Of a stretch of DNA of 64,000 bases, positions 44,070-52,806 are shown piece after piece. The translations under genes and the position numbers were made by a program. Where the stretch lies: positions 50,448 through 114,447 of the forward strand of contig UQNW01000009.1 in the NCBI GenBank assembly GCA_900542495.1, given 5' to 3'. Under the pieces are notes generated by a model. The model worked only from the letters and a program-made list of their open reading frames with translations. It did not search any database and was not told the origin of the DNA. This stretch comes from an uncultured Roseburia sp. (GTDB lineage Bacteria > Bacillota > Clostridia > Lachnospirales > Lachnospiraceae). Numbering within the stretch: the stretch's first letter is position 1; every line of letters begins with the position of its first letter.

Positions 44070-44426
44070 TTATATGAATGACCGGTCCTGTTGCTTTTTC
44101 AGTTCTTGTTTCTGTTTTAAAGTAATGACTGCGTGCTTAATCGCAAGCACGGGGTGATATAACAGCATACGCGGACCTGCATACCGCATCACTTTCCGGA
44201 TTTTTTCTTTGTTTTCTTTTGAATAGCAATGCACCTTACAGGCACTGCAAAAAGTTTTTGTTTCCATAAAAGGACATTTGTCTGTGCGCAGATTGCAGTA
44301 ACTGGTCAGTTCTTCACATTCTTTGCACAATGACTTTCCTTTTGTATGATGATTTCCATGACAGTATATCCGGATCATCAGATCTACCGTCTTTTTTTCA
44401 TGCTCCCGTTTTTCTTCTGATGTCAT
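44070..44426 (-). CDS. YgbA_NO family Cys-rich protein
   Basis: A 118-residue small protein of the nitrous-oxide-stimulated-promoter (YgbA_NO, PF11756) family. Eight cysteines occur within residues 22-67 (C22, C34, C37, C44, C51, C60, C63, C67) along with H23, H26 and H27, so metal or cluster binding is likely. In E. coli ygbA responds to nitric oxide; its biochemical role is unknown. It lies between the DUF454 gene and the CydD-like gene. Confidence 0.85.
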   Translation of the reverse strand: MTSEEKREHEKKTVDLMIRIYCHGNHHTKGKSLCKECEELTSYCNLRTDKCPFMETKTFCSACKVHCYSKENKEKIRKVMRYAGPRMLLYHPVLAIKHAVITLKQKQELKKQQDRSFI

Positions 44427-44488
44427 AGTCTTTCTTATCCTTTTGCTGCATTTTCATCATTTGCTTTACTTATTGTACGTTTTGTAAT

Positions 44489-44905
44489 TTATTCTTCAGC
44501 AATAAGTCTCTCATTCTGGCTTTCTTCCTCAGACTCTTCCACTGTCTTGATCTTAGCTAAGAAATAATACAAATGTCCTGCTGCAATCACCACGATGATC
44601 GCTTTTGCATACCATACCGGTGAAAAAAGAAAACCTGCCAAGAATATAATTCCAAGTGTTGCCATCGCCTTGCGCTTTGTCTCTTTTGTCATTGCTTTTC
44701 GATTCAATGCCTGATCAATGTATTTATCGTATAACTTAGTTGAGACAAACCATTTATGAAACCTCTCCGAACTTTTTGCGAATAACGCTGCCGTCAAAAG
44801 CAAAAACGGCGTCGTTGGCAGGATCGGAAGAACAATCCCTGCAATACCTATTCCAAGGAATAAAAACGCCAGTACTAAATAAATTGCGCGAATTATTTTT
44901 TTCAT
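44489..44905 (-). CDS. DUF454 (YbaN) family membrane protein
   Basis: A 138-residue membrane protein with hydrophobic helices at about 7-45 and 80-105, matching the DUF454/YbaN family (LGIAGIVLPILPTTPFLLL). The function is unknown. It is the first gene of a four-gene run with YgbA_NO and the ABC pair, and the promoter upstream overlaps a repeated TTAG-N6-CTAA motif. Confidence 0.85.
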   Translation of the reverse strand: MKKIIRAIYLVLAFLFLGIGIAGIVLPILPTTPFLLLTAALFAKSSERFHKWFVSTKLYDKYIDQALNRKAMTKETKRKAMATLGIIFLAGFLFSPVWYAKAIIVVIAAGHLYYFLAKIKTVEESEEESQNERLIAEE

Positions 44906-44942
44906 ATCGTGCTCTCTTTCTATGTAATCTTTTTGCTTTTGA

Positions 44943-45000
44943 TTAGTTTTATCTAACCGTTAGCTAGGTTAGAATACACTAACACGTTTGTATTTGTCAA
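44943..45000 (-). promoter_or_regulatory. Promoter with TTAG-N6-CTAA operator pair
   Basis: On the minus strand TTGACA (44995-45000), an 18-base spacer and TATTCT (44971-44976). TTAG-N6-CTAA occurs at 44943-44956 and 44969-44982; the second covers the -10 box. Between them TCTAACC (44952-44958) and GGTTAGA (44967-44973) form an inverted repeat. The GGTTAG half sites resemble DtxR/IdeR-type iron boxes, but the regulator is unknown. Confidence 0.6.
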
Positions 45001-45036
45001 CCAAAAAATCTTATCAATCCGCCATTTAGCTTCGCA

Positions 45037-45825
45037 TCATCCAAAATATAGTTGAATTGTTTTTTCAATTTTTTCTGTAGTTAATGGGTTTTCTTTTGTC
45101 TCAAATGTTACTATTAATTGATCTAATGGATATATTTGATTTGATAAATAGAATTCCAGTTTTGCACATGCGTCTCGGTAATATTTTGCATCATCCATCA
45201 TTCCAAAATGCTCCCAATATAGCATTTTACCTGTTTTGGGATGTATTAATGTAAAATCAGGATATATATCACGATTACCTAAATGCAATTTACTTTCGTA
45301 CCGGTATGGTATATGCCTCTGCTCTAACAGCATAAGAATCATTGCTTCCGATTTCGAACGTACATAAATGCCAGAACATGTTTTATGAATAAGCTGTTCC
45401 TGATGAAATGTATTTGTCTCGTAATTTTGATGCATCCATTCTTCGAATTCCTGCACAGCATTTTTAAAATACGGTTCTAGCAATTCCTGAAAACCGCTTT
45501 TCGCCAATAATTCTTTCTCTGCCGTATTATCTGAATGATGCCTCAAATAAAAATCGATTGCCATTCTTTCACTCATCATTTCCTGAAGTTTTAACTTTTC
45601 ATATCTTTTGAGTGCCAGTTGCTCTGCAAACTTCCGTTTCTTTTTCGGAATATATTGTCTTTCACCGTTTTCGCTCAAATACCACTTCACATGATCATCT
45701 GATTTGCAGCAAATAAGTTTTCCTTTTGGATATTTTTTTATTCTTTTTTCCAATTCACCAATTTGTCTTTCCAAAAATGCTTTTTCCTCTAAAGCCTGTT
45801 GATAAATACTTATAGTGTTCTCCAT
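45037..45825 (-). CDS. Uncharacterised protein with PD-(D/E)XK-like region
   Basis: I do not recognise this 262-residue protein by name. The N-terminal third is charged and helical (residues 1-100). Residues 155-215 look like a restriction-endonuclease fold: E160 in VRSKSEAMIL, then D190 in IYPDFTLI and E205 in YWEHFG, spaced as in PD-(D/E)XK nucleases, although the usual final Lys is replaced by a WEHFG motif. No methylase or defence partner is adjacent. The ribosome-binding site is poor (AAAGG touching the ATG), so the true start is uncertain. A promoter is present upstream. Confidence 0.6.
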   Translation of the reverse strand: MENTISIYQQALEEKAFLERQIGELEKRIKKYPKGKLICCKSDDHVKWYLSENGERQYIPKKKRKFAEQLALKRYEKLKLQEMMSERMAIDFYLRHHSDNTAEKELLAKSGFQELLEPYFKNAVQEFEEWMHQNYETNTFHQEQLIHKTCSGIYVRSKSEAMILMLLEQRHIPYRYESKLHLGNRDIYPDFTLIHPKTGKMLYWEHFGMMDDAKYYRDACAKLEFYLSNQIYPLDQLIVTFETKENPLTTEKIEKTIQLYFG

Positions 45826-45886
45826 CCTTTCTCATTTGGGAATGCTGCTGAAATAGCTGAATGGGTCAGATTGATAAGATTTGTTT

Positions 45887-45915
45887 ATCATACCCTATTA
45901 TCATGGAACTTACAA
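45887..45915 (-). promoter_or_regulatory. Promoter of the PD-(D/E)XK-like gene
   Basis: On the minus strand TTGTAA (45910-45915), a 17-base spacer and TATGAT (45887-45892). Confidence 0.5.
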
Positions 45916-46400
45916 GTGATTTTGCGCAAAAAAGTATAATATTGAATATTATGGTGTGGCAGAGTCTATCAGAGAACTTAAGAACAATCAACCAAAAATG
46001 GCAAAATAATAACACTTTGTATCTATACAAAATAATTATACAAAAATACTCCTTTTTTTCTGCTCAAACTATCCCTTTTTTAGCTAAATGTATCTATATC
46101 ATTTTTTCATCATAAGTGATTCCATTAATAAAAGAAAAAATCATTCAAAGTAAAAGATTGAATGATTTTTCCTTTTATTTATAGAGTTTTTTCGAAACAT
46201 TTTTTCTATATGAATCTATTTGAACCTGTTACTCTGTTTGTGAAATTATTCACAGGGTCTTTTATGTCATTAATTTTATATAGAATCTTTTCATTTAAAT
46301 ATTTTAATTTTAACGTGCTGCCTCCAAAACTTTGCGCTTATTTGGCACGAACTTCTATCGAAAGTTCCATTCGCTCAAATACCCTCTTGATGTTTCCCAC
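45916..46400. other. AT-rich gap with no convincing gene
   Basis: Nearly 500 bases between the PD-(D/E)XK-like gene promoter and the symporter stop. On the plus strand a short decayed reading frame runs from about 45861 to 46009, in two frames joined at an A run near 45928. A two-way terminator lies at 46134-46171. An 84-residue hydrophobic frame at 46162-46416 has no ribosome-binding site. Nothing else is supported. Confidence 0.6.
46134..46171 (-). terminator. Terminator of the dicarboxylate symporter gene
   Basis: On the minus strand AAAAATCATTCAA pairs with TTGAATGATTTTTT. The T run follows, and the structure could also act in the plus direction. It lies about 230 bases after the symporter stop. 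Confidence 0.8.
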
Positions 46401-47684
46401 TTACTTCCGATTATAATACACATCTCTATCCACCGCCTTATTCCACGATGCAACGATCGTCGTACAAACTGCATCTCCGGTGATATTGACTGCAGTACGT
46501 GTCATGTCAAGGATTCGGTCGATTCCCATGATAAGGGCGATTCCCTCAATTGGAAGTCCAACAGAATTAAATACCATAGTCAGCGTGATCAGACCGACAC
46601 TTGGGACTCCAGCCGTTCCGATTGAAGCGAGCGTTGCTGTTCCGATCACGGTAAGATAATCCATCATATCAAGTGGAATGCCAAATGCCTGTGCGGTAAA
46701 CACTACGGCAACACCCTGCATAATAGAGGTTCCGTCCATATTGATCGTAGCGCCAAGCGGAATCGTAAAAGAAGAAATCTTTTTCGAAACACCCATTTTA
46801 GCTGCCAGCGTATCAATATTCATTGGAATAGTCGCATTCGACGTGGAAGTCGAGAACGCAAACGCCATGACTGGGAAGAAATTCTTGATAAAAATAAATG
46901 GATTTAGCCCGGAAAATACTTTTAACAGTCCAAGATATACCACAAAACACTGTACTGCCAACGCCAAAAGAACACAGAACATGTATTTTAACAGCGGAAT
47001 GAACACTTCAAAACCAATCTCTGCAAATGTTTTTGCGATCAGACAGAATACTCCGATCGGTGCAAGCTTCATGACCGCCATTGTCATCTCCATCATAATA
47101 TCGTTGAACTGTCCGAAAAAGTTCTTCACAATATCGACACGGTCTCCCATGTTTGCAAGAATCACACCAAGGATCAGCGCAAACACGATGATCTGGAGCA
47201 TATTTCCTTCGCTTAAGGAATTAAAAATATTGACCGGAATAATATCTAAAAGTGTCTCTGTCATGCTCATGGACTGTGTTGTCTCACTCACTGCAGATGT
47301 CGCCTGGATCTGTGACATATCCAGTCCTTTTCCCGGATTGAAAATATTCGCAATGCTGAGCGCTACTGTAATGGCGATTGCTGTCGTGCAAAGGTAAAAA
47401 ATCAATGTTTTGACGCCGACACTTCCAAGCTTTTTCGTGTCGCCGACCGCCATACTTCCACAGACAATCGAACAAAATACAAGCGGCACAACAAGCATAC
47501 GCATCAGACGGATAAATCCCTGTCCGACAATGTAAAACACGCCCTGCACAATAATATCATCCACAACATAATTCGCAGGGATCAGATAATTGATGACCAC
47601 ACCTGTTAAGGCTCCTGCAAGAAGCGCAATAAAAATCAACGTGGTCAGACTTAATTTTTTCTTTTTCTTCTCTTTATTCTGCAT
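46401..47684 (-). CDS. Dicarboxylate/amino acid:cation symporter (DAACS)
   Basis: A 427-residue membrane transporter of the GltP/DctA/SstT family with about eight helices and two re-entrant loops. Family segments: FAFSTSTSNATIPMN, which is the Ser-rich loop, and GATINMDGTSIMQG with the substrate-binding NMDGT motif. It takes up glutamate, aspartate, serine or C4-dicarboxylates with protons or sodium. Its start overlaps the RmlD-like gene by 11 bases, so the two are translationally coupled. The substrate is not determined from sequence. Confidence 0.93.
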   Translation of the reverse strand: MQNKEKKKKKLSLTTLIFIALLAGALTGVVINYLIPANYVVDDIIVQGVFYIVGQGFIRLMRMLVVPLVFCSIVCGSMAVGDTKKLGSVGVKTLIFYLCTTAIAITVALSIANIFNPGKGLDMSQIQATSAVSETTQSMSMTETLLDIIPVNIFNSLSEGNMLQIIVFALILGVILANMGDRVDIVKNFFGQFNDIMMEMTMAVMKLAPIGVFCLIAKTFAEIGFEVFIPLLKYMFCVLLALAVQCFVVYLGLLKVFSGLNPFIFIKNFFPVMAFAFSTSTSNATIPMNIDTLAAKMGVSKKISSFTIPLGATINMDGTSIMQGVAVVFTAQAFGIPLDMMDYLTVIGTATLASIGTAGVPSVGLITLTMVFNSVGLPIEGIALIMGIDRILDMTRTAVNITGDAVCTTIVASWNKAVDRDVYYNRK

Positions 47685-48531
47685 GATGTAATCCCCTTTC
47701 GGTCAGATACTCTTTCAGGGAATCCTGCCAGTCCGGGAAATCATAGATTGGCACCATGCTCATAATAAAATTATCCAGCACTGCATACGCCGGTCTGACT
47801 TTGGAAAAGTCCGACATCACAGTTGGAACCGGCTGCATGGAAGCAGTCTTTCCGGTCAGCTTTAAAATCTCCTCCGCAAACGCATAACGGCTGCATACGC
47901 CCTTATTGGTTGCGTGGTAAGTTCCATATTCACTTGTATGCACAAGATGTAATAAAAATCTCGCCAGTTCATTCGCACTTGTCGGTGAACCGAACTGATC
48001 GGATGCAATAGATAACTGCTCTCCTGCATCTACTTTATTTAAGAAATCATTGATAAAGTTCTGGCCTTTTCCGTACACCCAGGTGCTCCGCACGATAAAG
48101 TGCTTGGTTGTGAATTCCTTCACATAGTTTTCCCCTGCAAGCTTTGATTTTCCGTAAACCGTTCCCGGATTCGTAACATCGAACTCGGTATAAGGTTCGG
48201 TACTCTTTCCGTCAAACACATCATCCGTGGAAAGCTGTACCATTTTTGCCTGCATTTTCGCAGCTACGATTGCAAGGTTTCTTGCTCCCAATGCGTTTAC
48301 TTTAAACGCCTGGGAAGGATTTTCCTCGCACGCATTAATGTCCGTCATACCGGAACAGTTAATAATAATATCCGGACGGTTCATCTCGCCAAAACGGAGT
48401 ACTTCATCTGTATCCGTCACATCAAGATCATCCACATCCGTATCTAACATTTCAAATTCCAATTTATCTACAACATCATTGATTGCCTGGCCTATCTGAC
48501 CACGGGCACCGCACACCCAGATTTTCTGCAT
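47674..48531 (-). CDS. RmlD-like NAD(P)-dependent sugar reductase
   Basis: A 285-residue short-chain reductase of the dTDP-4-dehydrorhamnose reductase (RmlD) family. The nucleotide-binding motif is GARGQIGQ, and the catalytic pair is in VYGKSKLAGE (Tyr-x-x-x-Lys). No other rhamnose gene is nearby, so its substrate is uncertain. The family also includes the MAT2B-like proteins that are not enzymes. ATG 48531 follows GGAGG. It is coupled to the symporter gene. Confidence 0.85.
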   Translation of the reverse strand: MQKIWVCGARGQIGQAINDVVDKLEFEMLDTDVDDLDVTDTDEVLRFGEMNRPDIIINCSGMTDINACEENPSQAFKVNALGARNLAIVAAKMQAKMVQLSTDDVFDGKSTEPYTEFDVTNPGTVYGKSKLAGENYVKEFTTKHFIVRSTWVYGKGQNFINDFLNKVDAGEQLSIASDQFGSPTSANELARFLLHLVHTSEYGTYHATNKGVCSRYAFAEEILKLTGKTASMQPVPTVMSDFSKVRPAYAVLDNFIMSMVPIYDFPDWQDSLKEYLTERGLHHAE

Positions 48532-48575
48532 CACAGTTCCTCCATTTTCTGTACAAGTATTTCCCAAAACATAGA

Positions 48576-48618
48576 AAAAGATGTGAGTTTATGATTCACA
48601 TGATATCTCACATCTTTT
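48576..48618 (-). terminator. Terminator of the hybrid kinase gene
   Basis: AAAAGATGTGAG pairs with CTCACATCTTTT around a loop of about 19 bases, with T-rich sequence after it on the minus strand. It lies between the kinase stop and the RmlD-like start. Confidence 0.8.
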
Positions 48619-48654
48619 TAACGTTCTATATTATATTGATTCATCCGCTCTATG

Positions 48655-50592
48655 TCAAATATATTTTTCCATGGTCTGATAAAGCTGTTCTCTTTTGACC
48701 GGCTTTGTGATCCGCTCATTCATGCCAGCCTCATGCACCCTGACAACATCTTTTGCCAGAACATTTGCCGTCACCGCCAGTATCGGAATATCCTGCGCGT
48801 CCGGCTTTTTGCTGTCACGGATTTTCCTCGTTGCCTCATATCCATCCATGATCGGCATATTAAGATCCATAAAAATCATATCATAATAATAGTCCGGCAT
48901 GCTCTGGTATCGTTCGAGTGCTGCCTCACCATTATCCACACACTCTGTTTCCATGTGAACCGCTTTCAAAAATCCCTGGAACACCTCTGCATTCACTGCA
49001 TTATCCTCAGCTAAAAGTGCTCTTTTCCCTGAGAAATCATATGTTTCCAGATTGCAAGTTTCTGTCTCCGGTGCACGGCAGATCTCTGAGATCAGACTGT
49101 AAACCTGCGACTGTAAAACCGGTTTTGTCAAAATATAGTCCGCGCCAGCCTCACGCATCTCATCCTCGAAATCTTTTGCATTATAAGAGGACGCAATGAT
49201 TTTTAACGTATCGTGGTCGAATAGCTTCCGGATCTTTTCGATCAGGCTCCTGCCGTAGCCATTTGGCATCTGCCAGTATACAAAGCAGATATCGTAGCCC
49301 TCTCCACGGTCATAAGCATCTTTGAGCGTGCTTAAAATCTCCGTCTCACTCATAGAACTGTCATAACGGATTCCAAGTCTTGCGAGCGTTGCCTTCATAT
49401 AATTCAGCGTGATCTCATCATTATTGACCAAAAATGCTTTTAAGGATTTAAACTTGCGTTTTTCCCGCACAACACGCCTGCCGATTTCAAACGGAAGTTC
49501 CACCAGAAACTTCGTTCCGACATTATATTCAGAGATCACCTCGATTTTACCTTCCATTTGTTCCACAATACTCTTTGTGATTGGAAGTCCAAGACCGCTG
49601 CCACCATAATTTTTTCCATTCTCATGCTGTTCCTGTTCAAATGGCTGCCAGATTTTTTCCAGTACCTTTTCCGAAATGCCACAGCCTGTGTCCTGCACTG
49701 TGATATGCAAAATAGTGTTCTTATCGTCCACATCCTGCTCAAACATGCACACTTCGATCACACCGTTTTTCTCCGTGAACTTAAACGCATTGGAGAGCAG
49801 ATTGACGAGCACCTGCTTCACACGGACATCATCTCCCACCAGATATTCATGTGTCACACGATCAACCCGGAAATAAAACCGGATTTTTTTCTGTCTGCAC
49901 TGAGAGTAAAAAAGATTGGATACTTCCGACACAACATCATTCAAAGAAAACAGTTTTGTGTGCAGCGTCATCTTATCATTGTCGATCGCTGCCATATCCA
50001 GCACATCATTTACAAGTGTCTGGAGATATTCTGCCTGCGAACGGATCTTCTTGAAATCCTCCTGCACCGCAGCATCTTTGTAATGTGCAAGCTGCGTGAT
50101 TCCCATGATTCCATTGATCGGTGTTCTTAATTCATGGGACATTCTTGCCAAAAACAATTCCTTGGCACGGCTCATCTCCTGCTCTTTTTCTAACTGCGCC
50201 TGGATTTTTTCTCTTTCCAGAATATATTTTTCAACGAGATTATGCACTCTCTTTTTTATGATTGCCGAATCACACGGCACAAAAATGTAATCATCCGCAC
50301 CAAGCTCTAATGCCCGCACTTCCGAATTTTCATCAATGGCAGTCTTCGCAACGACCGGGATTCCTGCAAACTTCTTCTGCTGTTTCAGCTCCTGCAAGAC
50401 CTCAAAGCCATTCATCACCGGCATGCAGAGATCCAAAAGCACAATGTGTACTTTTTGTTGTTCTATCTGCTCTAACGCCTGTTTTCCGTTTTCTGCCTCT
50501 AAAATATGATACTCCTCTTTGAAGATCTCCGCAAAAGATGCGCGGTTTATCTCCATATCATCCACTATGAGCATTGTCAGCCTTTTTTCCAT
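48655..50592 (-). CDS. Hybrid histidine kinase with three receiver-like domains
   Basis: A 645-residue cytoplasmic signalling protein with no membrane helix. The order is REC1 (1-120, D54 in LLDLCMP), HisKA (about 140-215, H153 in MSHELRTP), HATPase (about 255-370, NLLSNAFKFTEKNG and GGSGLGLP), REC2 (about 384-505) and REC3 (522-645, D575 in FMDLNMP). REC2 lacks the acceptor Asp (Tyr 438 stands there), so it is a pseudo-receiver; REC3 is intact. Such kinases usually receive input from another receiver or from a partner protein. No target operon is adjacent. Confidence 0.9.
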   Translation of the reverse strand: MEKRLTMLIVDDMEINRASFAEIFKEEYHILEAENGKQALEQIEQQKVHIVLLDLCMPVMNGFEVLQELKQQKKFAGIPVVAKTAIDENSEVRALELGADDYIFVPCDSAIIKKRVHNLVEKYILEREKIQAQLEKEQEMSRAKELFLARMSHELRTPINGIMGITQLAHYKDAAVQEDFKKIRSQAEYLQTLVNDVLDMAAIDNDKMTLHTKLFSLNDVVSEVSNLFYSQCRQKKIRFYFRVDRVTHEYLVGDDVRVKQVLVNLLSNAFKFTEKNGVIEVCMFEQDVDDKNTILHITVQDTGCGISEKVLEKIWQPFEQEQHENGKNYGGSGLGLPITKSIVEQMEGKIEVISEYNVGTKFLVELPFEIGRRVVREKRKFKSLKAFLVNNDEITLNYMKATLARLGIRYDSSMSETEILSTLKDAYDRGEGYDICFVYWQMPNGYGRSLIEKIRKLFDHDTLKIIASSYNAKDFEDEMREAGADYILTKPVLQSQVYSLISEICRAPETETCNLETYDFSGKRALLAEDNAVNAEVFQGFLKAVHMETECVDNGEAALERYQSMPDYYYDMIFMDLNMPIMDGYEATRKIRDSKKPDAQDIPILAVTANVLAKDVVRVHEAGMNERITKPVKREQLYQTMEKYI

Positions 50593-50760
50593 GTCCGATC
50601 TGTACCTTCCTAGTTTCCGTAATGTGTAAACTATCGCTCTAGCTATTATACATAATTTTCAGAGAAAAAAAGAAGTTTTTTGCAAATTTTTACAAAAACG
50701 AGCATTCTTACACGCCTTCTATACATGATATTACATTTTTCGACAAGCGTTCTGCCCCGC

Positions 50761-51441
50761 TTAATAAAACAGTGGACTGACTGCCAGCAAAAAAATTCCC
50801 ATATAATAAGTGGTCAGATTAAAAAGATGAATCCTGCGATTCCTGTTTTTATAAAAATAAAGAAACAGGATCGAAATATCAGAAATCATAAACAGAAAAC
50901 TTCCCACTGCACAAATGCTATGATACCAGTCTGGCAGGCAAAGCGCAATATGCATACTTTTGGCAAACAGGTATGCAATGAAAAAGCTGTAGACCAGAAT
51001 ACATGGTCTGAGCCTTCCTGTATGAAAGCATCCCATTCCTGTCACAAAAAACATGAGCAGCACCGCCATTGCTGGTATCACTACATCTGTAATAGTAATT
51101 GACTGCATCCGGTTTAACCAGCGGATAAAAAACAGATGTCCGAGCAAAAATGCGACAAGCCCGGAAAGAAAAATCTTCTTTTCCCGTACTTTATTGTAAA
51201 AGGCAAGAAGCACATCTCCGGCAAAACAGCACACAAACGCCGGCAGCATCCGCCAGAGATTTCGCATATCCCCACTGACGCCTGCTGCCACTAAAAACAC
51301 CAGCAGAAATGCCGCGCTCTGCACCGTCTTGGTGAACACATAATGTTTTTTATAATCCGGCTTTCTCACCTGACAGATAAACCACAGAAACAGCACTCCG
51401 TAAAGAACCGCCATTCCAGCGCCCCACATCCATAATCTCAT
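50761..51441 (-). CDS. Lysoplasmalogenase (YhhN family)
   Basis: A 226-residue membrane protein with about eight helices, of the YhhN/TMEM86 family. The conserved segment CFAGDVLLAFYN and GLVAFLLGHLFFI fit. Family members cut the vinyl-ether bond of lysoplasmalogens, and Lachnospiraceae commonly contain plasmalogens. It follows the MATE gene by nine bases, so it probably shares its transcript. AGGAG six bases before the ATG supports the start. Confidence 0.85.
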   Translation of the reverse strand: MRLWMWGAGMAVLYGVLFLWFICQVRKPDYKKHYVFTKTVQSAAFLLVFLVAAGVSGDMRNLWRMLPAFVCCFAGDVLLAFYNKVREKKIFLSGLVAFLLGHLFFIRWLNRMQSITITDVVIPAMAVLLMFFVTGMGCFHTGRLRPCILVYSFFIAYLFAKSMHIALCLPDWYHSICAVGSFLFMISDISILFLYFYKNRNRRIHLFNLTTYYMGIFLLAVSPLFY

Positions 51442-51450
51442 AGCATACTC

Positions 51451-52806
51451 CTACTTTTCTTTGCCAAATAATACCGGGTTTCTCACTGCGGTCACGATCA
51501 GCGGAATGACCATGCAGATCCAGATGACAGGCTCCGTCCAGATGACCGCCCAGTAACCGAATATCCGCACAAAAACAAGTGTGAACACCACTTTTCCAGC
51601 CATTTCGATAAAACTCGAAAAAACAGGTGTCCGCTGATCTCCGATTCCCTGTAAGGAATTGCGCAGGATCACGATAAATACGCAGACAACCTGAAACGAC
51701 ATATCATACACAAGATACTGCGTTCCCCAGTAAATGACCTCCTCGTTGTCAGAACTTGCGATAAAAGAGATCAGATACGGAGATATTGTATGCGACAAAA
51801 TAAAAATGATCACACTGAACACACAGCCGATCCCGGTCACCGCCTTTAAGCCCTGACGAATCCTGTCATACTTTCCGGCGCCGTAATTCTGACCACAGTA
51901 AGTTGCCATAGATGCACCGAACACACTGACTGGAAGGCTGAAAATCTCAAATACTTTTCTCGCCGCCGTATGTGCCACGATAATATTTGTTCCGAGTGTA
52001 TTGATCCCTGTCTGTAAAATCAAGGTCCCACAGTTTACCAATGAAGACATAAGCGCCATTGCAAGTCCGTTCTGATATAACACTTTCATGCGCGCCTTAT
52101 CCCATTCGAAATCCTCTTTTGCAATATGTAAAATTGGGAAACCGGATCTGATGCGCAAAAAACATAGCACTGCGGAGATCAACTGCGACAGTACCGTTGC
52201 ATAGGCAGCTCCTGCCACGCCCATAGCACAGCCGCCGATAAAAAGATAATCCAGCGCAATGTTCGTAACTGTTGCCACGATCAGAAAAATCAACGGTGTC
52301 ACAGAATCCCCGATTGCCCGAAGCATGTCCGCACACAGGTTGTAGGCGAGTGTGATAAACATTCCCCACACTAAGATCCGGATATAATCATGCGCCATTG
52401 CAAACTGTTCCTTTGGAACATTCATCAGATGCAGGATCGGATTTAAGAACAGTAATACTGCAAAAACAATGACGACCGCCGTTATCATGCCAAGTAAAAT
52501 CGAGGACGCTTCATTTTTCTTTAAAAGCTTTTTGTTTCCACTTCCGAAGTTCTGTGCGATCACAATGGAAAATCCCAATGTGAATCCACTGAAAATACCG
52601 GTCAGCAGATTATAAAGGATTGACACGGAACCGACAGCTGCCAGTGCCTGCTCTCCTAAAATGCTTCCGACGATCTTCGTGTCGATCAGACTGTACATCA
52701 TCTGAAACAGTCTTCCCAAAAAGACCGGGATTGCAAATAACAAAATTAATTTTAACGGACTGCCTTCCGTCAGATTCAGATTTTTTGCTGTTTTTTCCTT
52801 AACCAT
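51451..52806 (-). CDS. MATE family multidrug efflux transporter
   Basis: A 451-residue MATE transporter with about 12 helices. Family segments: LFAIPVFLGRLFQMMYSLID near the start and the matching second-half signature. MATE pumps export cationic drugs or metabolites in exchange for protons or sodium. The start overlaps the rsmF stop by eight bases. A similar but distinct MATE gene is at 62.5 kb. Confidence 0.92.
   Translation of the reverse strand: MVKEKTAKNLNLTEGSPLKLILLFAIPVFLGRLFQMMYSLIDTKIVGSILGEQALAAVGSVSILYNLLTGIFSGFTLGFSIVIAQNFGSGNKKLLKKNEASSILLGMITAVVIVFAVLLFLNPILHLMNVPKEQFAMAHDYIRILVWGMFITLAYNLCADMLRAIGDSVTPLIFLIVATVTNIALDYLFIGGCAMGVAGAAYATVLSQLISAVLCFLRIRSGFPILHIAKEDFEWDKARMKVLYQNGLAMALMSSLVNCGTLILQTGINTLGTNIIVAHTAARKVFEIFSLPVSVFGASMATYCGQNYGAGKYDRIRQGLKAVTGIGCVFSVIIFILSHTISPYLISFIASSDNEEVIYWGTQYLVYDMSFQVVCVFIVILRNSLQGIGDQRTPVFSSFIEMAGKVVFTLVFVRIFGYWAVIWTEPVIWICMVIPLIVTAVRNPVLFGKEK

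Noticed and set aside
46162..46416. 84-residue hydrophobic plus-strand frame
   Set aside because: No ribosome-binding site, no recognised family, and it runs into the stop region of the symporter gene on the other strand.
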